The translations under genes were made by a program, and so were the position numbers. From the NCBI RefSeq assembly GCF_016598575.1, contig NZ_CP066801.1, positions 2,108,001 through 2,172,000 of the forward strand: a stretch of 64,000 nt of DNA, written 5' to 3'. Shown here one piece after another: positions 17,161 to 26,690 of this stretch (its first letter is position 1; every line of letters begins with the position of its first letter). The notes beneath the pieces are model-generated. The model searched no databases. It worked only from the letters and a program-made list of their open reading frames with translations, and was not told the origin of the DNA. Source of the DNA: Streptomyces sp. HSG2. Lineage in GTDB: Bacteria > Actinomycetota > Actinomycetes > Streptomycetales > Streptomycetaceae.

Positions 17161-18081
17161 TCACACCTGGAACACTCGGATCGCGGCCGGGTAGATGAGG
17201 AAGACCAGGAAGCCGGCGCAGAGCAGCAGCTGCGCCACGAGCATCGACTGGGACTTCTCCCCGGCGCTGCCCTCGATCTCCGCCAGTTCGCGGTGGCGCA
17301 TGGTCTCCGCCCGTGCGGCCAGGGACTCCCGCACCTTGGCGCCGTCGTCCGAGACCAGGGCCAGGGACGCGGAGAGGTCCTTGAGCTCCTCGACACCGAG
17401 TTCCTCCCCTAGCTGGCCGAGCGCCTGCCACTGGCTGATCCCGGTGATCCGGGCGTCGGACAGGGCGCCGCGGATCCGCCGGTTCGCCCAGCCGTCCGAC
17501 ACCTCGGCCGCCGCCATCAGCGCCTCCGGCAACCCCCGGCCGCCGGCCAGGCTCATGGAGACCAGGTCCAGATACGCCCCGATGACCCGACGCAGATCGC
17601 GCCGCCTGTCGGCCGCGTCCCGCCGCACCTCCAGGTCGGGGAGGAAGAAGAACACCGCTCCACACGCCAGGGCCATCCAGACCGGGACGGCCACCCCGGA
17701 CCCGAGACCCAGCTGCCATACGGCCACGAACAGCATCGGGCCGAAGAACAGACCGGCCGCCCCCAGAAGGGCCTTCGTGGCCAGGAAGTGCTCCCAGCTC
17801 CGCTCCAGGACCGCCAGGTCCGCGCGCACGGAGCGCAGCTCCCACCCCTGCTGCCGATACAACTCGGCGATCCGGACTCCGGCCCACGCGCGAAGGGATC
17901 CCAGGTGGCCGACGTCCGGCGCCGAGGGGGAGGACTCGTGGCGCGCACCGCGCGCCCGCAGCGCGTCGACCCGTGCCACCTGCGCCAACGGATCGCCGCT
18001 GCCGGGGAAGAGGGCACGCAGCAGAATGTGGCAACCGAGCCCGAGGAGGCCGCCGACGACGAGGGTGATCGTGATGTTCAC
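17161..18081 (-). CDS. tadC: TadC-like type II secretion system F-domain protein
   Basis: 306 residues from GTG 18081, overlapping the tadB stop (GTGA). Four hydrophobic segments: N-terminal (NITITLVVGGLLGLGCHILL), two mid (about 105-150) and C-terminal (AQLLLCAGFLVFLIYPAAI). Between them lies the T2SSF domain with YLDLVSMSLAGGRGLPEALM and RITGISQWQALGQLGEELGV. TadB and TadC form the inner-membrane platform for the TadA motor. The 148 bases before the pilin hold a weak dyad (17096-17103 with 17144-17151) that might attenuate transcription. Confidence 0.9.
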   Translation of the reverse strand: MNITITLVVGGLLGLGCHILLRALFPGSGDPLAQVARVDALRARGARHESSPSAPDVGHLGSLRAWAGVRIAELYRQQGWELRSVRADLAVLERSWEHFLATKALLGAAGLFFGPMLFVAVWQLGLGSGVAVPVWMALACGAVFFFLPDLEVRRDAADRRRDLRRVIGAYLDLVSMSLAGGRGLPEALMAAAEVSDGWANRRIRGALSDARITGISQWQALGQLGEELGVEELKDLSASLALVSDDGAKVRESLAARAETMRHRELAEIEGSAGEKSQSMLVAQLLLCAGFLVFLIYPAAIRVFQV

Positions 18082-19067
18082 CGCAGGGCCCCGTCTCTCG
18101 GTCCGGCCCCCGCCGGGGCCGCGCCGGAGGGCTCGGGACGAGCGAACCACACCGGGGGCTCGTCCCGCACGAGGAACCGCTCGGGTGTCTCGATGGTCGA
18201 CAGCTTGCGCAGCCACCAGAAGCCGAGCGCGAACAGCCCGCAGACGCCGGCGAGGACGAGCTGCCCGACCACCGTGCCGTACGGCTCGACGAACTCCCGG
18301 TTGAAGATGGCCAGCCCCAGGACGAAGGCGACGGACACCGCCACCACGATCTGCACCGAGCGCCGGGTGGCGGAACGTTGGGCCATCACGCGCTGCCGCA
18401 TGTCGACCTCCTCCCGGGCCGACTTCGCCAGCGCCCCCAGCACCTGGCGTAGGCCCGGCCCACGCAGTCGGGCGTTGAGGATGAGTGCGGCGACGATGAT
18501 GTCGGCCGAGGCGTCGTCAATCTCGTCGGCGAGCAGGTGCAGGGCGTCGGGCAGCGGGGTCCGCGCGCGCAGACGGTCGACGAGGGCGTCCAAGTGGGGC
18601 CGGAGCACGGGGGCGGCGGCCCTGGCGGAGGCCGGGATGGCCTGCTCCAGGCCGACCGCGCCGGCGATGGTGTCGCGCAGGGACTCCGTCCAGGAGGCGA
18701 GCGCCTCCACGCGGCGCATGGCCGCGCGTTCCTCGGCGGCCCCTCCGAAGAGCCGATCCCAGAAGAAGACGAGGACTCCGGCCGCGATCCCGGCGACGGC
18801 CCAACGGGACAGGACCAGGACGACGATGCCGACCAGAACGGCGATCGAGCCACGGCGTCCGAGGTAGACGAGCAGTTCGCCGGCGCGTTCGGTGGTCAGC
18901 CGCTTCTCCCGCTCCGGCTTGACGGGCAACCCTCGCAGCGCGGTGAAGAGCAGCGCGAGTCCGCCACCGATGGCGAGCCCGCAGCAGAGGGCGTAGAGGA
19001 ACGTGATCGAGAACAGGCCGCTCGGGGACCCGCCCGCGCCCAGCGCGGCGTCGGTGGTCGCGATCAC
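18078..19067 (-). CDS. tadB: TadB-like type II secretion system F-domain protein
   Basis: 329 residues from GTG 19067, which overlaps the tadA stop by 4 bases; ATG 19085 is possible but would overlap further. Hydrophobic segments lie at about 14-35, 70-105 and two near the C-terminus. The T2SSF domain includes VEALASWTESLRDTIAGAVGLEQAIP and LADEIDDASADIIVAALILN. Paired with TadC, it forms the membrane platform. Confidence 0.9.
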   Translation of the reverse strand: MIATTDAALGAGGSPSGLFSITFLYALCCGLAIGGGLALLFTALRGLPVKPEREKRLTTERAGELLVYLGRRGSIAVLVGIVVLVLSRWAVAGIAAGVLVFFWDRLFGGAAEERAAMRRVEALASWTESLRDTIAGAVGLEQAIPASARAAAPVLRPHLDALVDRLRARTPLPDALHLLADEIDDASADIIVAALILNARLRGPGLRQVLGALAKSAREEVDMRQRVMAQRSATRRSVQIVVAVSVAFVLGLAIFNREFVEPYGTVVGQLVLAGVCGLFALGFWWLRKLSTIETPERFLVRDEPPVWFARPEPSGAAPAGAGPRDGALR

Positions 19068-20383
19068 GCTCCGCTCACCCCCCATGCGCCGCTCGGTCGG
19101 TAGCCGTGCTCGATCAGTTCCTCCAAGCAGGACAGCGGGGCATGGGCCACGACGTTCCCGTCGGGTCGCTCGGCGAACACCTCGCTGGAGAGCACCCTTC
19201 CGTCGACGCCGTTGACCTCGCGCACGGAGGTCACCACGCGTCGCAGCTTCCCACCGCTCTGGAAGTGGTTGCGTCGCTGGACGAAGACGACGAAGTTGAC
19301 GGCACCGGCCACCAACATCTGACTGGCCTCGATCGGCAGTCGCTCCGACGCCTGTAGGGCGTAGGTCGAGATGCGGTTGAAGACCTCGTGGGAGCTGTTG
19401 GCGTGGATCGTGGAGAGCGAGCCGTCGTTGCCCTGCGACATCGCGTTGAGCATGGTCACGATCTCGTCGCCGAGCACCTCGCCGACGATCACTCGTGACG
19501 GGTTCATCCTGAGTGAGCGGCGGACCAACTCCGCCATCCCGATGGCTCCCTGACCCTCGGAGTTCGGCAACCGCTCCTCGAACGCGACCACGTTGGGATG
19601 CAGCTCGTCGAAGGTGTCGAGCCCCAACTCCAGCGCGCGCTCCACGGTGATGAGGCGCTCGTGTGGGGGGATCTCGTTGGCGAGCGCGCGCAACAACGTC
19701 GTCTTCCCGGCGTTCGTGGCACCGGCGATCATGATGTTCTTGCGGGCGCGGACCGCGCAGGCCAGGAAATGACCCAGCTCCGGGGTGAGGGTGCCGTTGC
19801 CGACCAGGTCCGAGATGAACACCTGGCCCATCCGCGAGCGACGGATGGACAGCGCGGGACGCCGCGCCACGTCCATCACGGCGGAGAGACGTGACCCGTC
19901 CGGGAGTCGCAGGTCGAGTTGAGGGTTGGCGGAGTCGAAGGGACGCGAGGAGAGTCCCGAGTACGCGCCGAGGACCTGGATGAGCTCGATCAACTCCTCG
20001 TCGGTGTCGGCGACCGCCTCGGCCCTGACCTCGCGACCATCGGCGTAACCGACGAAGACGTTGTCGCACCCGTTGATGTCGATGTTCTCGACGGCCGGAT
20101 CGTCCAGCAGCGGCTGCAACCGGCCCACGCCGAAGAGCGCGGCGTGCACCGCGGCGGCGTACTGCTCCTCGGACTCCGCGTCCGGTGGGGTCCGCCCCGC
20201 GTTGATCTCGGTGCGGGCGTGCTCCTCCAGGATCTGCGCGATGACGGCTCGGGCGTACTGCCGCTCGTCCTCGGCCGTCATCGGGGCCACGCCGCCCACC
20301 TGATCCAGGCGACGCTGCTCGGCGATGCGGTCGCCGGCCTCCTGCCGGAACCGCTTGACCAACTGGTGATCGACAGCGGTCAC
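19064..20383 (-). CDS. tadA: TadA/CpaF family secretion ATPase
   Basis: 439 residues from GTG 20383 (overlap with the upstream stop). The N-terminal domain includes GVGRLQPLLDDPAVENIDINGC, typical of CpaF. Walker A is GATNAGKTT (about residues 221-229). The Asp box region has ITVERALELGLD, Walker B-like RVIVGEVLGDEIVTML, and the His box is SLSTIHANSS. All key ATPase motifs are present, so this is the functional motor for pilus assembly. Membrane-peripheral, working with TadB/TadC. Confidence 0.95.
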   Translation of the reverse strand: MTAVDHQLVKRFRQEAGDRIAEQRRLDQVGGVAPMTAEDERQYARAVIAQILEEHARTEINAGRTPPDAESEEQYAAAVHAALFGVGRLQPLLDDPAVENIDINGCDNVFVGYADGREVRAEAVADTDEELIELIQVLGAYSGLSSRPFDSANPQLDLRLPDGSRLSAVMDVARRPALSIRRSRMGQVFISDLVGNGTLTPELGHFLACAVRARKNIMIAGATNAGKTTLLRALANEIPPHERLITVERALELGLDTFDELHPNVVAFEERLPNSEGQGAIGMAELVRRSLRMNPSRVIVGEVLGDEIVTMLNAMSQGNDGSLSTIHANSSHEVFNRISTYALQASERLPIEASQMLVAGAVNFVVFVQRRNHFQSGGKLRRVVTSVREVNGVDGRVLSSEVFAERPDGNVVAHAPLSCLEELIEHGYRPSGAWGVSGA

Positions 20384-21240
20384 CGGCCGGCCCCCGTGGG
20401 CCCGCCGACCGGATCGCCGCCGACGCCGGCCACGGGGGTGGACCAGGCGGTCCCGTACTGCTGGTGGAGATCGGCCGTGACCTTGCGGGCGGACCGGATC
20501 AGCAACGACTTCTCCAACCGGCCCCGCCTGCGCCCCGCCAGTTGGGCCGCGCCATTCGCGTCGTCGGCCAGCGTCCCCACCACCCGCGCCCCGGTCCGGG
20601 CGTGCACGAGCATGTCGTTGACCTGTCCGGCGAGCTTCCCGGCGACCGCGGTGTCGGCGATCAGGACGACACCGATCGCGGGCATGGCGATGCTCCCCGC
20701 TCCACGCGGTCCGCCGTGCAGCGAGGCCGAGAGAGCGGTGGCACGATCACGCACCCGAGCCAACGCCTCCGGCTCCACACGGGAGATCAGCAGCACCAGC
20801 GAGGCGTGCGGGAACAGCTCCACCGCCGGTGAGCCGCCACTGACGCGCCCACAGTCCGCGATCACGTCCGCCGGCGCCTGCGGGGACTCGGCGAGCGAGG
20901 TGAAGGCGCGCCCGAGCGTTGGCCATAGGCCGGCCAAGCCGGCGGCCTGCTCGGACGTGCCGAGCCCCACGAGCACGTCCAACCCCCCGCTCAGTGGCTG
21001 CACATGGTCCCAGAGTTGGTCCGGCACGAGCCCTCGGCGGGCGGTGGCCGCGATGGACAGCATGCCGGTGTTGGGGTCGAGGGGTCCACCATGTGCGGCG
21101 GCCGACCGGTAGACGAGGTCCCCGCCCGCCGGGTCGGTCTCCGCGAGCAGGACACGGCGCGGCCACACGGCCGCGAGGGCGACGGCCGCGGTGGTGACGC
21201 CGGGCGAACCCTTGTCAGCGGCCAGGGCGATAAGTGCCAT
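20380..21240 (-). CDS. CpaE/TadZ-like ParA-family protein
   Basis: 286 residues from ATG 21240. It starts with a ParA-like strand and deviant nucleotide loop ([23 protein letters not shown]; no canonical Lys in GxxGxGK[ST], instead KGSPGVTT). Then [12 protein letters not shown] (Walker A' region), [10 protein letters not shown] and a [17 protein letters not shown] strand-helix. TadZ/CpaE proteins localise the Tad machine. Coupled to tadA by a 4-base overlap. Confidence 0.85.
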   Translation of the reverse strand: MALIALAADKGSPGVTTAAVALAAVWPRRVLLAETDPAGGDLVYRSAAAHGGPLDPNTGMLSIAATARRGLVPDQLWDHVQPLSGGLDVLVGLGTSEQAAGLAGLWPTLGRAFTSLAESPQAPADVIADCGRVSGGSPAVELFPHASLVLLISRVEPEALARVRDRATALSASLHGGPRGAGSIAMPAIGVVLIADTAVAGKLAGQVNDMLVHARTGARVVGTLADDANGAAQLAGRRRGRLEKSLLIRSARKVTADLHQQYGTAWSTPVAGVGGDPVGGPTGAGR

Positions 21241-21255
21241 GTTCGACGGTCCGCC

Positions 21256-21990
21256 CTACCGGTCGTCGGCGGGCAGGAGGACGAGAGCGACCTCGCCGGA
21301 GGCGGCGGCACGCGCCAAGGGGGCCGCGTCGGCCGAGTCCACGGTCAACGTCACCGGGAAATAGGCACTGCCGGTGACGTCGCCCTCGTCGTCGCCCGTG
21401 GTCTTGACGACGTTCCTGACCACCGCGCGCTCGACCAGCGGAGACTCCGCGCTCGTGGATCCGCTGAAGGCCTCCCCGTCGCCGCTCTCGGCGGGTGCGT
21501 CGCCGACCCGGTACGCGGCGACCTCGTCCCCGTCGGCCAACCCGGCGGGGTAGTGCCCCTGTTTCAGAGCCAACCCGACGGCGACCTCACCGGCGTCCAT
21601 CGAGGCCTTCTCCCCGAACATCTGCCCCACGAGCACGGTCTTCGCGTACAGCGTCGACTTGGCGCCCAGTTCCTTCAAATTCTCGCGACTCGTCCACGGT
21701 ACGAAGTCGGCCCCGGAGTCGCCGTTCACCAAGATCGGCTGGATGTCGCCGTCACTGATCGAGGCGCCCTTGGGAACGTCCTTCTTCAGCTGGACGACCT
21801 CCAGCCGGTCTCCCGCACGCAAGACCAATGTCGTGGCCCCGAGGGCACCCAGCAGGATCAGAAGCACCGCCAGCGCCGCCATCGCCGGCCTACGTTCACG
21901 GGGGACCGTAGGCAGTCGATCACCGCTCGGCTGACGAGCCGGAGCGGCGGCACGACCCGTGCCCGCCCCCGTACGCTCCTGGATCTTCAC
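21256..21990 (-). CDS. CpaB/RcpC-like SAF-domain pilus protein
   Basis: 244 residues from GTG 21990, with a GGGGAG ribosome site; the frame extends upstream, but this start gives a compact basic N-terminus (VKIQERTG). One membrane helix (about 40-62, MAALAVLLILLGALGATTLV), then the SAF motif region VVQLKKDVPKGASISDGDIQ and LYAKTVLVGQMFGEKA. CpaB/RcpC proteins face the cell envelope in Tad pilus biogenesis. First gene of the leftward Tad operon, so its promoter lies upstream of 21990. Confidence 0.85.
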   Translation of the reverse strand: MKIQERTGAGTGRAAAPARQPSGDRLPTVPRERRPAMAALAVLLILLGALGATTLVLRAGDRLEVVQLKKDVPKGASISDGDIQPILVNGDSGADFVPWTSRENLKELGAKSTLYAKTVLVGQMFGEKASMDAGEVAVGLALKQGHYPAGLADGDEVAAYRVGDAPAESGDGEAFSGSTSAESPLVERAVVRNVVKTTGDDEGDVTGSAYFPVTLTVDSADAAPLARAAASGEVALVLLPADDR

Positions 21991-22738
21991 GCGACCGCTC
22001 CCCGTTACACCCAAGAAATTCCGATGGCTCGCCCTCGAATCGGGCCCCACCCGCTTCGGCGCGTCGACTCGACCGCCGGTATCCCCGAACCGCCACGTCC
22101 GCCCTCGTCCTACGAGGAAGGCGACGCCGCCCGTCAAGCGGTCGCACCGTATCAGCCCCGTCCGGGGCCCTCAAGGCGCTTCCAACTCGGCCACACCTCT
22201 CCACGACCTCCACCCCACACATACCCGACGCAGCGTCAACTACCGCGCGGCACAGCGCATACCGGGACCTACGACGGCCGCCGGCGCGGACTGCCCCGCG
22301 CGCCTCCAAGAGAACCCATCCCGCGATAGCGGGAACACCCCCGACCCCTCACACCAAGCGGAGCCAACACCCTCCGCACGACTCCGACCCGCCTCTCCAC
22401 CGCCCCACGACCCCGCCGCCACCACCTCACGCCACACCCCGCGAAACAGGCACGGACCCCACACACCACACTCGGTCACCGAGGGGGCACTCTCGCCCCT
22501 CTCTCTGCATCCCCCGAGGATCCCCGCGCCACACGTGTCATGCCGACCGATCCGCGCCGACCGCCAGAAACAAGCCGTGCGACCTGGTTCACGGGTCCGG
22601 AAACAGCGAGGCGCCCCGACGGACCGCACCCCAAAACCGCCATCACGCCCACGGCGCTGCCCGCACCGATCGGCCCCCAGCACCTTCACGGCCCGAGACT
22701 CGCACACCTCGACACCACAGCGAGATGCGACCGTCCGG
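21991..22738. other. Intergenic region upstream of the Tad operon
   Basis: About 750 bases with marked strand asymmetry (plus strand very C-rich, with few G). No frame shows believable coding. It should contain the Tad operon promoter and the end of the GntR gene's transcript. Confidence 0.5.
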
Positions 22739-23029
22739 CTACCCCCGACCGTCACCGTTCCCGTCGCCGACCTCGTCCGGGTACACGACGAAGGTCCCCT
22801 TGGCGGGAAGCGTGACCACCAGGCCACGTTCGCGGAGTTCACGCGTGGCTCGACGGGCCGTCAAGTGAGCGACGCCATATTCAGCGGCCAGATCACGCTC
22901 TCCAGGCAAGCGAGCTCCGGGCGGGATCTCGCCCTTGGCGATCCTCCCGGCGATGTGGTCAGCCACCTGCATGTAGACGTACGCGATCTTGTTTGGATCG
23001 ATGGGTGAAGAACCGGAGTCAGGGGCCAT
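22739..23029 (-). CDS. Short GntR-family HTH regulator
   Basis: 96 residues from ATG 23029. It is a stand-alone GntR winged helix: KIAYVYMQVADHIAGRIAKG, then PPGARLPGERDLAAEYGV-HLTARRATRELRERGLV, then the wing LPAKGTFVV. No effector-binding domain follows, as in the short GntR proteins of integrated actinomycete elements and their remnants. The open frame extends to ATG 23068, but that start lies inside the 31-bp palindrome, so 23029 is preferred, with the palindrome as autoregulatory operator (inference). Confidence 0.85.
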   Translation of the reverse strand: MAPDSGSSPIDPNKIAYVYMQVADHIAGRIAKGEIPPGARLPGERDLAAEYGVAHLTARRATRELRERGLVVTLPAKGTFVVYPDEVGDGNGDGRG

Positions 23030-23052
23030 ATCGAACAACGTACGACGCCGGA

Positions 23053-23083
23053 GTGTTGCGTGCTCCATAGGAGCACGCAACAC
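23053..23083. promoter_or_regulatory. Long perfect palindrome, probable GntR operator
   Basis: Arms of 14 bases, GTGTTGCGTGCTCC and GGAGCACGCAACAC, around a 3-base centre (ATA). It lies 24 bases upstream of the GntR start and about 110 bases before the rightward small genes, so it could control both directions. Confidence 0.6.
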
Positions 23084-23193
23084 CGCTATACACCACCCAT
23101 AGCCACCCTGTAGCGTGGCCCGCATTGCAAGCGCCCCGGCGACGGTAGTGGCCGTCCCGGGGCATGGCCAACGCCCGCTACGGGAGCGTCGAC

Positions 23194-23427
23194 ATGTCGG
23201 ACCTTACCCTCCGAGCCCTCATCTGGGTTCTGACCCTCACCACCCCACGCCCACGGGGCCGCCACCGCCTCGGCAGCCTGCAACCCCTGCGCTTCACACC
23301 CACCCCACCGCCCAGGCCCCGCACCACCGAGCGACTCCGCGTAGGCACCTCCCGCCGCCCGGTACCCCATCGTCTCCTCTCACCGGCGGAACTTCGCCTC
23401 GCACACCACCAGGCGGCGGCCCGATGA
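23194..23427 (+). CDS. Small hypothetical protein of a GntR-linked module
   Basis: 77 residues from ATG 23194, with a GGGAG site 8 bases upstream (ATG 23164 also possible). A short hydrophobic start (LTLRALIWVLTLTTP) is followed by an Arg/Pro-rich basic tail. Its stop overlaps the next start (ATGA), as in co-translated pairs. I recall similar Arg/Pro-rich small proteins beside short GntR genes in Streptomyces, but no function is known. Confidence 0.5.
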   Translation: MSDLTLRALIWVLTLTTPRPRGRHRLGSLQPLRFTPTPPPRPRTTERLRVGTSRRPVPHRLLSPAELRLAHHQAAAR

Positions 23428-23669
23428 ACCATCGCCCCGCATTGCGCATGTGCGTCCGCTGTGAACGCATGACCGACGAACCCGTGGTCATCCACGTAGT
23501 ACACGCGGCCACAGGGCCGGGCTTCAACGTCTACGCCTGTCCCCCGTGCGCCACCCACTACCCACCCCCGGCCGACCCGCTCGGCCTCTTCCCCCCACGT
23601 ACCACTCCCCAGACCGACACGACCCACGAGGCGCCGGCACGACCCACACACCACCCCCACGAGCGGTAG
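23424..23669 (+). CDS. Small CxxC-type hypothetical protein
   Basis: 81 residues from ATG 23424. Two cysteine pairs, MCVRCERM and ACPPCATHY, are spaced about 35 residues apart and would suit a zinc ribbon. The tail is Pro/Thr-rich and disordered. It forms a small operon with the preceding gene, opposite the GntR gene. Function unknown; DNA or protein binding through a zinc knuckle is a guess. Confidence 0.6.
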   Translation: MNHRPALRMCVRCERMTDEPVVIHVVHAATGPGFNVYACPPCATHYPPPADPLGLFPPRTTPQTDTTHEAPARPTHHPHER

Positions 23670-24470
23670 CCGGGCCCACTCCTCCAACACGACCAGGCCC
23701 CGAAGGCGCTTGCCCCGCCTCCGGGGCCTGGCCCACCCACGCCCCCCGACGCCCACCGCCGCGCCCCGACCCGCCGCGCGTCGGATCTGGTAGGCGCCGA
23801 CTCCAGCGGTTCACCCCGGAGGCAAGCCCATGGCGGTCCCCGGGGTCGACCGGTAGTCCCCGGGCAGCCAACTCGGTCCCGTGCTCGCCTCCAAACACAC
23901 AGGAACCACGTCTCCTTACGCGAGTCAGGCACCATCACACCCAACAGGTGCCGGCCCGACCAAGCGCGAGGTTTCGCACCGAACCAGGTCTCGGAACCTC
24001 GGTTCCCGTCGAGCGGTACCACCCCCACTGGAAGGTCGGCGTCAGCAGTGGGCGATCCCACCTGGCCCATTGGTCTGACCACACGCCCCCCGAAGTCGCA
24101 CCGCTACAACCCCGACGAGCAGCCGCATCCGGTGATGCCCCATCACCGGCAGCGGCTGACGCACCCGGGCCAGCCCCGCACCACACCTGGAACATCCCGA
24201 ACCAGTAGCGCTGGGGCGTTACTTCCGCTGGCGAATCGGCGGCCCGTCCCGCTAACGTCTGGCCACAGCAGAGTCGCAGTCATACGGGGAGCCCAAGTGA
24301 AGCGCTTCACCTTGCCCACCATTCCTAACGGGCCGGCTACCCCCCAGCGGGCTGCCTGCGACAGACCCCGAGGCGCTCCCTCTGCCGACGAGATCACCCA
24401 ACCCGACAAACGCCCTCCCTGTTCAGGCATCGCAGTAAGCCGGCCTTGTACGGCGGAGCAACCCAGGCTG
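23670..24470. other. Gene-poor stretch
   Basis: About 800 bases with no supported gene. A GTG frame at 24297 with a GGGAG-like site exists, but its codon use is irregular and the product is low-complexity Pro/Arg. Confidence 0.45.
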
Positions 24471-25010
24471 TCACTCACCCGTCACATCCTGCAGGTCCTC
24501 GAGGGCACGCATGCCCAGAACCCCGGGGGAACGGGTCCTCGAAGGCAGTGGAGGTCGGGCGGGATGGTGCTTCTCCCCGCACGCCCGGGCAGCTGTCAGT
24601 TCTCGTCCCGCCAGCAGCCTCACGAGTCCCGAAGCCGTGCGGCACAGCACCTGCCTGGCCATTTCCTCCGCCAACTTCGTATACCCGGAAAATGGCCACC
24701 AGCAAGACCGTGAGACAGCAGCACACCAGGCCACTGCTCGGGCATGGCGGTGAGGCCACCAAAGCAGCTATCACATCGAATCCTGTAGGACCAAGACGAC
24801 TCCTCTGATATGCCTCCAAGCTCCTCGGGCGGCCAAGAGCCGCAGGCCGCCATCCCGGGAGACGTCCATCTGAACCGGCACAGGGTGCATGTCGGGAGAT
24901 CTGCCGAATGTAACCTCTGACAGCACCAGCAGGTAAGCGTCCAAGAGATTCAATTCATCAACCGCCGACACAGGGATCGCAAGCACGGGATCCCTGCACA
25001 CATAAAAAAA
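24471..25010 (-). pseudogene. Possible degraded membrane-protein gene
   Basis: Three overlapping minus-strand frames read like one decayed protein. The first (about 25010-24771) contains VPVQMDVSRDGGLRLLAARG. The second (about 24800-24690) has a hydrophobic core, VCCCLTVLLVAIFRVY. The third (to 24471) reads EEMARQVLCRTASGLVRLLA and ends ALEDLQDVTGE. No single frame covers all of it. It may be a remnant of another cassette gene like the locus A membrane protein. Weak evidence. Confidence 0.25.
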
Positions 25011-25020
25011 GGGGGAAAAC

Positions 25021-25308
25021 ATGGCCGATCTCCAAGCAGACTTTGACTTTCTGACAACATCACTGAAGCAACTTCAGTTCATCCAGTCCGACCTTCGCGA
25101 TCTCGACGAATGGCGAGATGAGTTGATGCCTGCAGTCGGAGCGCCGAAGCTCCGCGACGCCATGACTGATTTTATCGACAACTGGGATGACAATAGGGGG
25201 CGATTAATTGATTCGATTGAGAGCGTCGGAAAGCTGATCGAGGAGACTCGCGAAAGGTTTAGCTCGGTGGAGAACGAGCTGACGAAACTCAACAGACGTC
25301 GAGGCTAA
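25021..25308 (+). CDS. WXG100-like small helical protein (locus B)
   Basis: 95 residues from ATG 25021, with a strong AAAGGGGGAAAAC site. Two long helices around a turn at FIDNWDDNRGRLID, and a charged C-terminus (ENELTKLNRRRG). Paralogue of 14721-15026 in size, turn motif and position. First gene of locus B, and the first of a run of genes with lower GC than the surroundings. Inferred partner or chaperone of the next gene product; no classical WXG motif. Confidence 0.75.
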   Translation: MADLQADFDFLTTSLKQLQFIQSDLRDLDEWRDELMPAVGAPKLRDAMTDFIDNWDDNRGRLIDSIESVGKLIEETRERFSSVENELTKLNRRRG

Positions 25309-25345
25309 TAGACCTAATTCGTAACTCGCCCTCAACGGAGCTACC

Positions 25346-26674
25346 ATGGCACGGCCCCAAGACTGGCGCCCACTACGAGAAGCCGATCCCGTCCCGGGAG
25401 ACCCGGTCGACATACGTGCGCAAGTCGCGCACATGAACAAGATGGCTGAGCATCTTAGATCTCAGGCAAGAGCGCTTGCATCCATCGGGAAATCAGACCT
25501 CCTGAAGGGCGAGTACGCGGACGAGCTTGTCGATTCGACTCAAGAACTGAGCGGAAAACTCGGCCAAACTGAGGTCCGATATCGCGAAGTGAGCAGTCAC
25601 TTGGGCAGTTGGGCTGACGAACTTGAAGATATCCAATCGCGAGCTGATCGTGCCCTGCGAGACGCTCAAGAGGCAGAGAGAAGCGCGAGACCGGACTCGA
25701 TGCCCGGGCGAAATTCTGAGCAACAAGGCGCCGACTCGCCCGCCGGAACCGAGGATGATCGGACGACGGAACGCGCTAGGGAAGAATTGGAGATTGCGCG
25801 CCAGCGCCTCAGTTCTGCCGAGGCCGATTATCATGAGCGATCCGAGAATTACGCCGGCCGGATCCTCGGCTCAGTCGACGACGGACTGAAGGACAGTCTA
25901 TGGGACGACTTCACCGGACTGGTAGCTGATGCCGAATGGCTGGACGATGTGGCCAATTGGGCAAGTTGGGCAGCTACCGTTATTGGCATCATCGCGATCA
26001 TCTTCCCAGCCGTGGGTGTCATAGCGCTCGTTCTCACGGGTGTCGTGATGGCCATCAATCTACTACAAGCTACTACAGGCAACGGGTCCTGGTTCGATGT
26101 TGCTATGGACCTCGGTTGCCTGAAGCTAGCGAGAAGCGGGATCAAGGCTGCACGGACAATCAGATCACTGCAGAGCAGCTCCAGAGATGCTGCCGCCGGC
26201 ATCGCTCGCTCCAGTGCAACGACACGCGCCGCCCAGGCCACCTCTAGACAGCACAAAACTGCCACGCGGGCAGGAAGACGCCGCGGTGGATCCTCTCGCA
26301 GGCTTCGTGAGCGTGCTCGTGCTAGGAAGCTTCACATTGAGCAGAAGAACCTTGCGATTGGCAAGAATGCTGCTCAAGAGGTCAGAGACGCACCTCTTCC
26401 CAGACCAACATTTCGCGAGAAGATGCAGGCGATCGGCGATGAGTCTCTCGCCAGGCAGATCAAGGACATCAACAAGTGGAGTAGCGCCCATCCGAATAAC
26501 GAGTTCCTTTCTCGCACTGCAGTAGAGGCCGAGCGTCAAAGGCGCATTGTCAGAGGAACCTGGGGGATCTCCACTGCATTGGATTTCGGCGACAAGAGCG
26601 GCGATTACATCAGCCAAGGCGAATATGGTGAGATGAAGGGTCGCATGACCACGACCGTCGGTTCCCAATGGTGA
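25346..26674 (+). CDS. T7SS-signal effector-like protein (locus B)
   Basis: 442 residues from ATG 25346. The N-terminus reads MARPQDWRPLREADPVPGDP, the signature of the putative T7SS secretion-signal domain found on many Streptomyces polymorphic toxins. A WXG-like helical hairpin and coiled coil follow (about 25-175), with SWADELEDIQSRADRALRDA. There is a DDGLKDSLWDDF helix, a hydrophobic block at about 202-248 (VIGIIAIIFPAVGVIALVLT), SWFDVAMDLGCLKLARSG, and a strongly basic C-terminal part (about 290-442, RRRGGSSRRLRERARARKLH). The C-terminal 150 residues match no toxin family I know. The downstream membrane, alpha and beta genes are candidates for immunity or export helpers. Confidence 0.8.
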   Translation: MARPQDWRPLREADPVPGDPVDIRAQVAHMNKMAEHLRSQARALASIGKSDLLKGEYADELVDSTQELSGKLGQTEVRYREVSSHLGSWADELEDIQSRADRALRDAQEAERSARPDSMPGRNSEQQGADSPAGTEDDRTTERAREELEIARQRLSSAEADYHERSENYAGRILGSVDDGLKDSLWDDFTGLVADAEWLDDVANWASWAATVIGIIAIIFPAVGVIALVLTGVVMAINLLQATTGNGSWFDVAMDLGCLKLARSGIKAARTIRSLQSSSRDAAAGIARSSATTRAAQATSRQHKTATRAGRRRGGSSRRLRERARARKLHIEQKNLAIGKNAAQEVRDAPLPRPTFREKMQAIGDESLARQIKDINKWSSAHPNNEFLSRTAVEAERQRRIVRGTWGISTALDFGDKSGDYISQGEYGEMKGRMTTTVGSQW

Positions 26675-26690
26675 AAGGGGTGCAGCACTA

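Noticed and set aside
24297..24713. GTG frame with a GGGAG site
   Set aside because: Irregular third-position use, low-complexity product, no paralogue or motif.
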